The notes: generated by a model not told the origin, from the sequence alone. A DNA stretch of 64,000 nucleotides from Heliomicrobium gestii (GCF_009877435.1 NZ_WXEX01000001.1:310001-374000); one strand, 5' to 3'. Positions 8,041-16,725 are shown, numbered from the stretch's first letter. Made by a program: numbers and translations.

Positions 8041-9278
8041 ACAGATTGGAACAGGCGGAAGGAGCCTTTCGCCGCGTGGTCATCATCGGTTTAGGCGTTA
8101 TCGGCGGTTCCTTAGCGATGGCGCTGACCCAGGGGCAGGTGGTCGAAGAGGTGATCGGCGTTGACCGCGACGAAGAAACGCGGGCTTTGGCCCTGGCCAC
8201 CCGCGCCGCCCACCGCGTCGAAGCGGATGCCGCCAGGGCTGTCGCGAATGCCGATCTGATCGTGCTCGCCACGCCGGTTCGCACCTATCCGTCCATCATC
8301 GAAGCCATCGCGAGCCGCCTGAAGGCGGACGCGATTGTCACCGATGTGGGCTCGACAAAACAGTGGGTGCTGGAACAGATGGGGAAATTGCTCCCGCCGG
8401 GGATTCGCTTTGTCGGCGGCCATCCCATGGCCGGCTCAGAGAAGCAGGGAATCCGGGGGGCGGATCGCTATCTGTTGGAGAACGCTGTCTACGTGTTGAC
8501 ACCCGATGGGGATACAGACGCCGCCGCGTTGCAGACCGTCAAAGACCTGATTCAGGCTGTCGGCGCTCGGGTGTTGCTGCTCGGCGCTGAAGAGCATGAC
8601 CGGATGGTCGCCCTGGTCAGCCACCTGCCCCACATGATGGCGGTGGCCCTGGTGGAAACCTTGAGTGATGTGGCGAAGGCCTATCCGCAAGCGCCCATGC
8701 TGGCGGCCGGGGGATTTCGCGATACGACCCGCGTCGCCGCCGGCGATCCCCAGATGTGGGTGGACATCGCCTGCACCAACCGGGCGCCGTTGCTACATAT
8801 GATCGGCTGCTTCCGCAAGGCCTTGGATCGGCTGGAAGGTCAGATCAGCGCCTGTGGCGGCAGCGGCGCAAGCGGCGATGCCGGTGGCGCAGGTCAAGGC
8901 TGCACAGGAAAAGACGATGCAAGAGAAGTCGGCCCGAGAAAAGGCAGCCCAGCCGAAAGCGCCGCCGGCGCTCCCGTCGAGGCGCTTCGGCACACCCTGG
9001 CTCACGCCCGGGAGGTGCGGCTGTCGATCCCCCGCAAGGCCAAAGGGATTCTGCCGGGCATCCATGAGATCGTCGTCACCGTTCCCGACGAACCTGGCGT
9101 CATCGGCACGATGGCCCGCATCCTGGGCGACAACGGCGTCAACATCGCCGACATCGAAATCCTGCGGGTTCGCGAAGGCCATGGCGGCACCATCCGCATC
9201 GGTTTCTATGAAGCGCCCGATGCCGACCGGGCCGTCGATGTCCTGGCCGGGGCGGGGATCATCGTCAAACGTTGGTAA
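8037..9278 (+). CDS. tyrA: Prephenate dehydrogenase with C-terminal ACT domain
   Basis: TyrA oxidises prephenate to 4-hydroxyphenylpyruvate for tyrosine synthesis. The 413-residue protein has an NAD(P)-binding GLGVIGGS motif near residue 18, the VTDVGSTK and GGHPMAGSE motifs, an alpha-helical dimer domain and a C-terminal ACT domain (VTVPDEPGVIG onward). Between about residues 270 and 318 it carries a Gly/Ser/Ala-rich insert that family members lack. The +1 frame over that insert reads as an Ala/Gln/Lys/Glu-rich helix, suggesting a pair of compensating frameshifts. It is coupled to pheA by a four-base overlap. Confidence 0.92.
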   Translation: MNRLEQAEGAFRRVVIIGLGVIGGSLAMALTQGQVVEEVIGVDRDEETRALALATRAAHRVEADAARAVANADLIVLATPVRTYPSIIEAIASRLKADAIVTDVGSTKQWVLEQMGKLLPPGIRFVGGHPMAGSEKQGIRGADRYLLENAVYVLTPDGDTDAAALQTVKDLIQAVGARVLLLGAEEHDRMVALVSHLPHMMAVALVETLSDVAKAYPQAPMLAAGGFRDTTRVAAGDPQMWVDIACTNRAPLLHMIGCFRKALDRLEGQISACGGSGASGDAGGAGQGCTGKDDAREVGPRKGSPAESAAGAPVEALRHTLAHAREVRLSIPRKAKGILPGIHEIVVTVPDEPGVIGTMARILGDNGVNIADIEILRVREGHGGTIRIGFYEAPDADRAVDVLAGAGIIVKRW

Positions 9279-9330
9279 CAGGGAAGGTCAAGCGGCGCAG
9301 GGCCGGCGGCGCGCTCCTTCTCGATGATTC

Positions 9331-9375
9331 AGGCGGTTGTTTCGACGCTTTGGCGCGAAAGACAACCGCCTTTTC
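9331..9375 (+). terminator. Strong intrinsic terminator between tyrA and aroA
   Basis: AGGCGGTTGT at 9331-9340 pairs perfectly with ACAACCGCCT at 9362-9371. TTCG/CGAA and CGC/GCG pairings inside the loop extend the stem, and TTTT follows. It should end or attenuate aroF-pheA-tyrA transcription before aroA. Confidence 0.75.
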
Positions 9376-9408
9376 TAAAATACGCGGAAAAAGGAGACCC
9401 TGGATTCT

Positions 9409-10734
9409 ATGAGTGATACGCAAAAAGAGTTGCTCAAAACCCTTGCCGTCAGACCGGGCCGGCCTTTGCGCGGCGAGACCGATGTGCCCGGCGACAAATC
9501 CATCTCCCACCGGGCTGTCATGTTCGGAGCGCTGGCGACCGGCGTGACGCGCGTCCACCGTTTTTTGCCCGGCCAGGATTGCCTGTCCACCATCGATTGC
9601 TTCCGCAAGCTGGGTGTCCGGATCGAGCGGCCCTCTCCATCGGAGGTGGTTGTCTACGGTCAGGGACCGGGAGGATTGAAAGAACCTTCTGAGGTGCTTG
9701 ACGTGGGCAACTCGGGCACGACGATACGCCTGATGAGCGGCATCTTGAGCGGCCTGCCTTTTTTGTCGATCATCACTGGCGATGCCTCCATCCGGCGGCG
9801 CCCCATGGGTCGCGTCACCCGGCCGCTCCTGGAGATGGGCGCTTCCATTTGGGGACGGGAGAATGCGACAAAAGCGCCCTTGGCGATCAACGGCGCCTCC
9901 ATGGCCTTGGAAGCCATCGACTATGTCAGCCCTGTGGCGAGCGCCCAGGTGAAGTCGGCCGTGTTGTTGGCAGGGCTTTTCGCCGAAGGGCGCACCAGCG
10001 TCCGGGAGCCGCTGCTGTCGCGGGATCATACGGAGCGGATGCTGACCGCTTTCGGCGCCAAGATCGAGCGGTCGGCCGATGGCCGGACGGCGTCTGTCGA
10101 AGGCTTTCCCGAGCTGCGCGCACAGGAGATCGAGGTTCCCGGCGACATCTCCTCGGCGGCCTTTTTGCTCGTCGCCGCATCGATCGTGCCCGGCTCGGAG
10201 TTGGTCCTGCGCAACATCGGCCTTAACCCGACCCGTGACGGCGTCATCGAGGTCTTGCGCGCCATGGGCGGCCATGTGCAGGTGGAAAATGCCCGTGAGG
10301 CGGCCGGCGAGTTGGTGGCCGATCTGGTAGTCCGGAGCGCCTCGCTGAAGGGGACAACCATCGGCGGTTCCATCATCCCCCGGCTCATCGACGAACTGCC
10401 GATCATCGCTGTGGCGGCCCTCTTTGCCGAGGGGACGACTGAGATCCGTGACGCCGCCGAGATGCGGGTGAAAGAGACGGACCGCATCGCCGTCATGGCC
10501 GGCGAACTGCGCAAGCTTGGCGCCGATGTGGAGGAGCGGCCTGATGGGATGATCATCCGGGGCGGCGCTGCGCTGCGGGGCGCTGAGACGGAGAGCCACG
10601 GCGATCACCGGGTGGCCATGGCGATGGCTGTCGCCGGCCTGCTGGCGGAGGGGGAGACGGTCATTCACGACGCCGGCAGCATCGACGTGTCCTTCCCCGG
10701 TTTCGCGGCCCTGTTGGAGCGGCTGCGCTCGTAG
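9409..10734 (+). CDS. aroA: 3-phosphoshikimate 1-carboxyvinyltransferase (EPSP synthase)
   Basis: AroA transfers enolpyruvate to shikimate 3-phosphate, the sixth shikimate step. The 441-residue protein has the substrate-binding GDKSISHRAVMFGAL near the N-terminus, LDVGNSGTTIRL, the RDHTERML segment and the C-terminal KETDRI motif. The G-to-A change typical of glyphosate-tolerant class II enzymes cannot be judged without an alignment. An AAGGAG site precedes the ATG. The next gene, cmk, is separated by a structured repeat. Confidence 0.95.
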   Translation: MSDTQKELLKTLAVRPGRPLRGETDVPGDKSISHRAVMFGALATGVTRVHRFLPGQDCLSTIDCFRKLGVRIERPSPSEVVVYGQGPGGLKEPSEVLDVGNSGTTIRLMSGILSGLPFLSIITGDASIRRRPMGRVTRPLLEMGASIWGRENATKAPLAINGASMALEAIDYVSPVASAQVKSAVLLAGLFAEGRTSVREPLLSRDHTERMLTAFGAKIERSADGRTASVEGFPELRAQEIEVPGDISSAAFLLVAASIVPGSELVLRNIGLNPTRDGVIEVLRAMGGHVQVENAREAAGELVADLVVRSASLKGTTIGGSIIPRLIDELPIIAVAALFAEGTTEIRDAAEMRVKETDRIAVMAGELRKLGADVEERPDGMIIRGGAALRGAETESHGDHRVAMAMAVAGLLAEGETVIHDAGSIDVSFPGFAALLERLRS

Positions 10735-10790
10735 CGGGGTGATGTGCGTTGTGGCCGGGATATGTGGTAAAATATCGGCAGAAAACTTGA

Positions 10791-11005
10791 ATCGTGATCG
10801 CTCCTAGTGGCGGGGGTGCGCCGACAGCCTTCGCTAAGAGCTCCGCGGCTACTCGCTCCGCCGCTCCGCTCGGGCGCCAAACCTCTGGGCTTTTCTGCAT
10901 GTGAACCGTGGCGCCCTTGACGCTCCGCAGCGTTCGCTCGCTGACGCCGCTCCGCTCAAACCGCTCAGGCTGTCGACGCACCCTGCCAAACGAGCGAATC
11001 ACGAT
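10791..11005 (+). repeat. Dispersed structured repeat, copy A (aroA-cmk gap)
   Basis: This stretch folds on nested inverted repeats. ATCGTGATCGCT at 10791-10802 faces AGCGAATCACGAT at 10993-11005. GGGTGCGCCGACAGCCT (from 10814) faces AGGCTGTCGACGCACCC (to 10983) with one mismatch. GGGCGCCA at 10872-10879 faces TGGCGCCC at 10909-10916. A second copy at 63771-63952 shares the unpaired core (TTCGCTAAGAG, TTCTGCATGT, GCCGCTCCGCTCAAA) but has different, still complementary, stem sequences. That argues for a selected RNA or DNA structure. It lies in the region upstream of the cmk start. Confidence 0.72.
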
Positions 11006-11026
11006 ACTGCGAAGGGGATAGAAATT

Positions 11027-11713
11027 GTGACCCACGCCGGAATCCAAGTAGCCATCGACGGTCCGGCCGGCGCCGGCAAGAGCACTGTTGCCCGGGAGTT
11101 GGCCAAACGCCTGGGCTATCTCTATATCGACACGGGCGCCATGTATCGCGCCTTGACCTGGCTCGCCTTGCAAAAGGGGATCGCCCTGTCTGACGACGCG
11201 GCGCTGGCGCGGCTCGCCGAAGCGGCCGATATTGTGCTGCTTCCCGTCCCGGGCGGTTTGACGGTTCTTGTCGACGGGCAGGATGTGACTGACGCCATCC
11301 GGACGACGGAGGTGTCTCGCCATGTCTCTCGTGTCTCCGCTGTGGCCGGCGTCCGTGTGCCTATGGTGCGCCTGCAGCAGAAGATGGCCATGCGGGGCGG
11401 CGTCGTCATGGATGGGCGCGATATCGGCACCCATGTGCTGCCCCAGGCGGAGGTCAAGGTCTTCCTGACCGCCTCTGTGGAGGAGCGCGCTCGACGCCGT
11501 TTCAAGGAGATGAGCCTGAAAGGCGCGGACGTGGATCTTGAACAATTGCGCGCCGACATGGAGCGGCGCGATCGGGAGGATATGACGCGGGAAACGGCGC
11601 CGCTCGTGCAAGCGGCTGACGCCGTCTACCTCGATACAACCGGCCTTGCCTTTGACGAGGTTGTGGGGCGCTTGCTGGATATGGTACATAGCCGGGCGGA
11701 GGATGGGCGATGA
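11027..11713 (+). CDS. cmk: Cytidylate kinase
   Basis: Cmk phosphorylates CMP and dCMP. I start at the GTG at 11027, nine bases after GAAGGGG. The longer frame upstream reads through the structured repeat and is not homologous. The 228-residue protein has the P-loop DGPAGAGKST, the CMP-binding DTGAMYRALTW segment and the MDGRDIGTHVLP motif, at normal family length. It overlaps plsC by four bases. The order cmk-plsC followed by ispH-rpsA is common in clostridia. Confidence 0.94.
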   Translation: MTHAGIQVAIDGPAGAGKSTVARELAKRLGYLYIDTGAMYRALTWLALQKGIALSDDAALARLAEAADIVLLPVPGGLTVLVDGQDVTDAIRTTEVSRHVSRVSAVAGVRVPMVRLQQKMAMRGGVVMDGRDIGTHVLPQAEVKVFLTASVEERARRRFKEMSLKGADVDLEQLRADMERRDREDMTRETAPLVQAADAVYLDTTGLAFDEVVGRLLDMVHSRAEDGR

Positions 11714-12390
11714 CTGAATCGATCCGATCCACCGTTGCCGATCCGGAAGAAATGGAACGCCAGGGGATGGCCTCGGCCTATTGGCTCTACCGGTTTTTGC
11801 GGGCCTGTTTTCGCCTTCCTTTTCGATATTTTTGCCGTTGGCGGATCAGCGGACTGGAGCATGTGCCCATGGACGTCCCCCTGATCGTGGTCAGCAACCA
11901 TGTTTCCAACTGGGACCCCGTCATCCTGGCCTGCGTCCTTCCCCGGCAGCTCCACTTTATGGCCAAGGCGGAACTGTTTAAGATCCCCCTTTTGTCCCAG
12001 GTGATGACCGTCTGTGGCGCCTATTCGGTGGACCGGGGAAAATCAGGTCGCCAGGCGCTGAAAAAATCGCTCGATATCCTGGAGCAGAACAAAGTGATCT
12101 GCATCTTCCCGGAAGGAACGCGGAGCAAGACCGGCGAAACGGGCGAGGCCAAGGCGGGCACCGCCATGATCGCCGCCAAATCGGGGGCCTATATTTTGCC
12201 GGTGGGCCTCCATAACAGCGGGAACGTCTTCTCCGGCGGGTGGTTTCGTCCTTTTTCCGTCGCGATCGGTCAGCCTTTCCGGATCGCCGCGGCGGAAGGG
12301 GAGCGGTTGTCGTCACAACGGTTGCATGAGATGTCCGATGATATGATGGAAAAAATCACGGAATTGGTGAATCGAGCGAAGGATATATAA
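11710..12390 (+). CDS. plsC: 1-acyl-sn-glycerol-3-phosphate acyltransferase
   Basis: PlsC acylates lysophosphatidic acid at the inner face of the membrane in phospholipid synthesis. The 226-residue protein has the acyltransferase HX4D motif in SNHVSNWDP and the EGTRSKTG substrate-binding motif. A hydrophobic N-terminal stretch could associate with the membrane. The start codon overlaps the cmk stop, and a terminator-like hairpin follows at 12407. Confidence 0.92.
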   Translation: MTESIRSTVADPEEMERQGMASAYWLYRFLRACFRLPFRYFCRWRISGLEHVPMDVPLIVVSNHVSNWDPVILACVLPRQLHFMAKAELFKIPLLSQVMTVCGAYSVDRGKSGRQALKKSLDILEQNKVICIFPEGTRSKTGETGEAKAGTAMIAAKSGAYILPVGLHNSGNVFSGGWFRPFSVAIGQPFRIAAAEGERLSSQRLHEMSDDMMEKITELVNRAKDI

Positions 12391-12406
12391 CAACAGGCGA
12401 ATGAGT

Positions 12407-12434
12407 AGCCCCACCTTGTTTCCAGGGTGGGGCT
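12407..12434 (+). terminator. Terminator-like hairpin after plsC
   Basis: AGCCCCACC at 12407-12415 pairs perfectly with GGTGGGGCT at 12426-12434. The T-run is weak and begins some bases later. The rest of the 320-base gap to the GntR gene is AT-richer than its neighbours and holds a weak GCAGAG/CTCTGC inverted repeat (12466-12496) and the promoter at 12624. I see no gene in it. Confidence 0.5.
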
Positions 12435-12623
12435 TACGTTATGCTTTCTTTTTGCTCTGTCGGTTGCAGAGGCGGTTTTGGCGCGTACGTCTCTGCTTTG
12501 ACCTAGAGTATATTGATCATCTTGCTTTGGGATGCACCAAATGCTGGCGTTTGCCGGTAAGGGACCACCTGGTCTTGATTATGGTTTCCACATATTGCAT
12601 AAACGGAAGTGGGCCAAATGCCG

Positions 12624-12651
12624 TTGTTTATTGTGCATTAAGTGATATAAT
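12624..12651 (+). promoter_or_regulatory. Sigma-A-like promoter for the GntR/ABC operon
   Basis: TATAAT at 12646-12651 is preceded by TG at the extended -10 position and, 16 bases upstream, by TTGTTT at 12624-12629. It lies about 60 bases before the gntR-type start. A regulator of this class would be expected to bind nearby. Confidence 0.55.
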
Positions 12652-12709
12652 ACACGTGCGATAGTTCCCGAATTCACAAACCACCATCCAAAAAGGGAAG
12701 GGGCATGCT

Positions 12710-13093
12710 GTGAACACAGAACATCTGGGCAGCCGCTTTCAACTGGACCTCTCGAAACCGCTTTATGAGCAGATACTCTATCAAATTCGTCATGCCGTGT
12801 CCAGAAAGGAAATCGCCCTCGGCGAGAAGATTCCATCCATTCGGGAAATGGCGCAGCAGTTGAAAGTGAACCCGAACACGGTGATGCGAGCCTACCAAGA
12901 ATTGGAGCGAGACGGCTTGACCGAAACACGGCGCGGACAGGGAACTTTTATCACCACCTCCCCTGAAAAGATCAACCAGGTCCGGAAGATCCTCGCTGAA
13001 GACGCTATCAGAGGCTTTATCGCTTCCATGAAAGACTTAGGGATGGACCAAGCATCCGCCAAAAAAATGCTGGAGGAAGTAGATTGGTCATGA
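12710..13093 (+). CDS. GntR-family regulator, short YtrA-type
   Basis: This is probably an effector-responsive repressor of the adjoining ABC transporter genes. The 127-residue protein has an N-terminal winged helix-turn-helix (about residues 15-80, with IPSIREMAQQLKVNPNTVMR and the wing GQGTF) and only a short helical C-terminal part. This matches the YtrA subfamily, which usually sits next to ABC genes. It begins with GTG at 12710. The stop overlaps the ABC ATPase start, so the operon is coupled. Confidence 0.85.
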   Translation: MNTEHLGSRFQLDLSKPLYEQILYQIRHAVSRKEIALGEKIPSIREMAQQLKVNPNTVMRAYQELERDGLTETRRGQGTFITTSPEKINQVRKILAEDAIRGFIASMKDLGMDQASAKKMLEEVDWS

Positions 13094-13788
13094 ACAACGC
13101 TGTTGAGATTCAGGAACTTGTCAAAACCTATGGCCCCAAACGGATTCTCAATAGGCTGAGTGTCGAAATTCCTGCAGGAACGGTCACTGCTCTGCTGGGT
13201 CCTAACGGCGCCGGTAAATCGACACTTTTTAAAATCCTCGTGGGGCTGGCTCATGCTGACGCGGGTCAGGTCCGAGTGCTGGGCGAAGGCCCTTCTTGGC
13301 GACAAAATGCCGACATCGCCTACCTTCCCGATCGGGGACATTGGTATCCCTTTCAAACGGTTGGACAAGCGATCGCCTATGCCGAACAGGTCTTTCCGCG
13401 ATTCAATCGAGCCTGGGCCGATCAGATGGCTGCCTTTACCGGACTCGATCTGACGATGAAAGTCAGCGCCCTTTCTAAGGGACAGGAGGCGCGTTTGCAA
13501 TTGTTGCTCTGTCTTGGCCGGGAGGCCAAGTTGCTACTGCTCGATGAGCCCTTCTCCGGGATTGATCTGGTTTCTCGGGAACGCATCATCGAAACCCTCG
13601 TATTGACGATGAGTGAACGGCAAGACCAGACAATGGTGATCAGCACCCACGAAATCGCAAAGGCGGAAAGTCTCTTTGACCATGTGGTTTTTATCGATCA
13701 CGGGAAGATTATCCAAGCGGAAAGAACGGACGATCTCCGTTCTCGCCGCCAGTCAGTCGAATCGACCTATAGGAGGTTATTTCATTGA
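13090..13788 (+). CDS. ABC transporter ATP-binding protein (YtrB-like)
   Basis: This is the ATPase of a small ABC exporter of unknown substrate. It has Walker A GPNGAGKST near residue 38, a slightly degenerate signature LSKGQEARLQ, Walker B LLLLDEPFSG and the switch His in ISTHE. ATG at 13090 overlaps the regulator stop. A TTG at 13084 is better spaced from GGAGG at 13072-13076 and is an alternative. The next gene supplies the membrane part. Confidence 0.88.
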   Translation: MNNAVEIQELVKTYGPKRILNRLSVEIPAGTVTALLGPNGAGKSTLFKILVGLAHADAGQVRVLGEGPSWRQNADIAYLPDRGHWYPFQTVGQAIAYAEQVFPRFNRAWADQMAAFTGLDLTMKVSALSKGQEARLQLLLCLGREAKLLLLDEPFSGIDLVSRERIIETLVLTMSERQDQTMVISTHEIAKAESLFDHVVFIDHGKIIQAERTDDLRSRRQSVESTYRRLFH

Positions 13789-14525
13789 ATCCCTTTTGCG
13801 CATTGGTTGCCAATGATCTGAAGCTAAAGAAAGCCCGCCCTCACAGCCAGACGCTGTGGTGGAAAGCCTATATGGCGATGATTGGCGCGACAGGCATCGC
13901 CCTGTTCGCTTACGCCATCCTCCGGGGATTCCTGCATCCCGAAGACATGCTGAGTGGCATTCCCTTTTTATTGTTTCTCGGTTTTGGGCTATCGATCCGC
14001 ACGCTGAAACAGGAATGGCACAATGGGACCGTCAGTTGGTGGCTTGCCTTGCCCTATTCACGGACGGTTTTGCTGGGAGCCAAGGCGGCATCCGCCTTTG
14101 TTCGCTTCCTCTACGCCCTCGCCAGCACACTGGCGGTATTTTTCCTGTTTACCATCACCGGCTTGTTTTTGCGTCCCGATATCTGGAATGGACAATCGCT
14201 GCATGGGTTGGTCGCTCATGCATTGCCGGGATTGTTGCTCTTGCTTGTCGCCAGTTCACTGCCGATCATGCTGGGCATCGTCTGGATCGTCGTGAGCAAA
14301 TCGAGACTGAGACCGGTTCTGCCGGCGATTTGGTTGGCCGTCATCGCTTTAGGCACGTTCATTCCGAATTACTTTTTTCCCAAGGATAAGGCCGGCGGAA
14401 TCAGCAGGCTGCCGGAAAGGATAACCTCAGCGTCGCTGATCGAAGCAGTCGCATTTATGGCGCTGATTGCCGTCCTCTGCTTTGTCTTTTCCAGCTATGT
14501 GCTGGAAAGGCACGTAGAAGTGTAA
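13785..14525 (+). CDS. ABC-2-type membrane permease
   Basis: This 246-residue protein has about six hydrophobic segments and sits directly after the ATPase, sharing its last bases (TTG start at 13785). It is the likely membrane partner of an exporter regulated by the YtrA-type protein. The substrate is unknown. Relatives are linked to lipid II-binding antibiotic or cell-envelope stress responses, but nothing in this sequence settles that. No clear terminator follows before the ispH-rpsA fusion. Confidence 0.8.
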   Translation: MNPFCALVANDLKLKKARPHSQTLWWKAYMAMIGATGIALFAYAILRGFLHPEDMLSGIPFLLFLGFGLSIRTLKQEWHNGTVSWWLALPYSRTVLLGAKAASAFVRFLYALASTLAVFFLFTITGLFLRPDIWNGQSLHGLVAHALPGLLLLLVASSLPIMLGIVWIVVSKSRLRPVLPAIWLAVIALGTFIPNYFFPKDKAGGISRLPERITSASLIEAVAFMALIAVLCFVFSSYVLERHVEV

Positions 14526-14679
14526 ATAAATTGCTAAAATGAATGGATACCCTGAGAATCACGGAATATCCTATTTTAACCCGATACCCCTTTTCTTCTA
14601 AAATTCAGAGAGATTTTGAGAGTACAAGCAGGATTTATCCGTTTTATCACGAAAATAAAACCTGACGAACAGGGGAGTG

Positions 14680-16689
14680 ATGGGTTTGCAAGTCCTCCTG
14701 GCGGAACACGCTGGGTTTTGTTTTGGTGTCCAACGGGCGCTCGATCAAGTGGAGAAGGAAGTCAGCCAAGGCAACCGGGTGGCCACCTTTGGGCCGCTGA
14801 TCCACAACCCGCAGGTCGTTGAGCGTCTGGCCCAACAGGGTGTGGGAGAAGTGGAAGATCTCGAAGCGGCATCTCCCGGGCGGCTCGTCATCCGCTCTCA
14901 CGGCGTCGGACCCGAGGTCTTCGAGCAGGCGAAACAGCGCGGCTTTGACATCGTTGATGCCACCTGTCCTTTCGTCCATAAGGTGCAGAAACTGGCCAAG
15001 GAGTTTACCGACCAGGGCTGCCAGGTGATCGTCGCTGGCGACCGGCATCATCCGGAAGTGCAGGGGATCGTCGCCTGGACGGGCGGCAAGGCCTTCGTCG
15101 TTGCCGACGAGCGAGAGGCGGAAGCCCTTGATCTTCGGGGTAAGGCGGCGTTAATCGCACAAACTACCCTAAAAGAGGCTACCTTGCGCCAAATCGAGTC
15201 GGCTTTGCGCGTCAAGGCTGATGATCTGGAAGTCCGCAACACCATCTGCGCAGCGACAAACAAGCGCCAGGAAGCGGCCCGGCGTTTGGCGGACGAAGTC
15301 GATGTGATCGTCGTTGTCGGCGGGCGCAACAGTTCCAACACAGCCAAGCTGGCCCAGATCTGCCAGAGCGCCGGCGTCCCCACCTACCATGTGGAGACAG
15401 CCGACGAGTTGGAACTGGATTGGTTTTTAGGCAAGCAAAAAGCGGGGGTAACTGCGGGGGCATCCACCCCCCGTTGGATAATCGAGGAGGTAGTACAAAG
15501 AATGACCGATGTGAACCAGGAACAGGCAACGACCGAACTGTTGGAACAAAATCAAGAAGTTCTTGAAGTCCAAGAGCCCGAGCAAGAAGTCGAGGATATG
15601 GACAAAATGTTCGCCGAATCCCTCAAGAAGATGGAAGAAGGCCAACTGATCACCGGTATTGTCGTCAAAGTCAGCCATGACGAGGTGCTCGTCGACGTGG
15701 CCGGCAAGTCGGAAGGCGTCATCCCCATGCGGGAACTGGCGACCCGGATTCCTAGCTCGGCTAGCGATATTGTCAAAGTGGGCGACGAAGTGAAAGTCGT
15801 CATTCTCAAGGCCGAATCGGAAGACGGCACCCTGGTCCTGTCCCGCCGCCGCGCCATCGAACGGGAGAAAGTTGTCGCCCTGCAAGAAGTCAAGGACCGG
15901 GGCGATATCATCACCGGCGAAGTCATTGCCGTCGTCAAGGGCGGCCTGCGCGTTGATGTGGGCGTCATCGGCTTTGTTCCCGCTTCCCAGGTGGAACGGG
16001 GCTACGTGGAAAATCTGGAAAAGTACATCGGCCAGACCCTGCGGATGAAGATCATGGAGATCGACACCCGCCGGAACAATGCCGTTTTGTCTCAAAAAGT
16101 TGTCCTGGAAGAAGAGTACAAAGAAGCCCGGACCAAGACATGGGAAGAGATCGAAGAAGGCCAGACCCGTCGCGGCGCTGTTCGTCGCCTGACCGACTTC
16201 GGCGCCTTTGTCGACCTGGGCGGTGTGGATGGCCTGCTCCACGTGTCTGAAATGTCCTGGGGCCGCATCAAGCATCCCAGCGAAGTCGTCAAAGAAGGCG
16301 ACGTCATTGACGTCTATGTCCTCAAAGTCGACCGCGAGAAGGAAAAGGTATCCCTCGGTCTCAAGCAGGTGCTGCCCAATCCTTGGAGCACCGTTACCGA
16401 GAAATACCCCATCGACTCCATCATCACCGTCACCGTTGTCCGTCTCACCCCCTTTGGCGCCTTTGCCGAATTGGAGCCGGGCGTTGACGGCCTGATTCAC
16501 ATCTCCCAACTGGCTGACCGCCGCGTCAACAAACCGGAAGATGTCGTCTCTGTCGGCGAGCAGGTCAAGGTGAAAGTTCTCGACATCAAGGAAGCCGAGC
16601 GCCGCATCTCCCTGAGCATGCGCGCCGCCAAAGAGGAAGAGGCCAACGCCGAAGTCCAGGAATACATGGACAATCAGGACCAAGAGTAA
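14680..16689 (+). CDS. ispH-rpsA: Fusion of IspH (HMBPP reductase) and S1-type ribosomal protein
   Basis: The N-terminal half (about residues 1-285) is IspH, the last enzyme of the MEP isoprenoid pathway. The three Fe-S cysteines lie in HAGFCFGV, DATCPFVHK and NTICAATNKRQ. After an acidic Glu/Gln-rich linker come four S1 RNA-binding repeats (starting near GQLITGIVVKV). Fusions of this kind are known in clostridia. ATG at 14680 is close to AGGGGAG at 14671-14677. A TTG at 14686 is better spaced and would begin at LQVLLAEH. Elsewhere this gene often follows cmk and plsC directly. Confidence 0.93.
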   Translation: MGLQVLLAEHAGFCFGVQRALDQVEKEVSQGNRVATFGPLIHNPQVVERLAQQGVGEVEDLEAASPGRLVIRSHGVGPEVFEQAKQRGFDIVDATCPFVHKVQKLAKEFTDQGCQVIVAGDRHHPEVQGIVAWTGGKAFVVADEREAEALDLRGKAALIAQTTLKEATLRQIESALRVKADDLEVRNTICAATNKRQEAARRLADEVDVIVVVGGRNSSNTAKLAQICQSAGVPTYHVETADELELDWFLGKQKAGVTAGASTPRWIIEEVVQRMTDVNQEQATTELLEQNQEVLEVQEPEQEVEDMDKMFAESLKKMEEGQLITGIVVKVSHDEVLVDVAGKSEGVIPMRELATRIPSSASDIVKVGDEVKVVILKAESEDGTLVLSRRRAIEREKVVALQEVKDRGDIITGEVIAVVKGGLRVDVGVIGFVPASQVERGYVENLEKYIGQTLRMKIMEIDTRRNNAVLSQKVVLEEEYKEARTKTWEEIEEGQTRRGAVRRLTDFGAFVDLGGVDGLLHVSEMSWGRIKHPSEVVKEGDVIDVYVLKVDREKEKVSLGLKQVLPNPWSTVTEKYPIDSIITVTVVRLTPFGAFAELEPGVDGLIHISQLADRRVNKPEDVVSVGEQVKVKVLDIKEAERRISLSMRAAKEEEANAEVQEYMDNQDQE

Positions 16690-16725
16690 GGTCATCGTCA
16701 TTGAGTTGAAATACCGTGGGTAGCC

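Noticed and set aside
8854-9327. 157-codon frame in the +1 phase inside tyrA
   Set aside because: No start signal and it overlaps the ACT domain in another frame. I keep only the observation that part of it resembles an ancestral linker.
12401-12664. 87-codon frame after plsC
   Set aside because: It begins inside a terminator hairpin, has no ribosome site and unusual composition. The gap is better read as terminator plus promoter.
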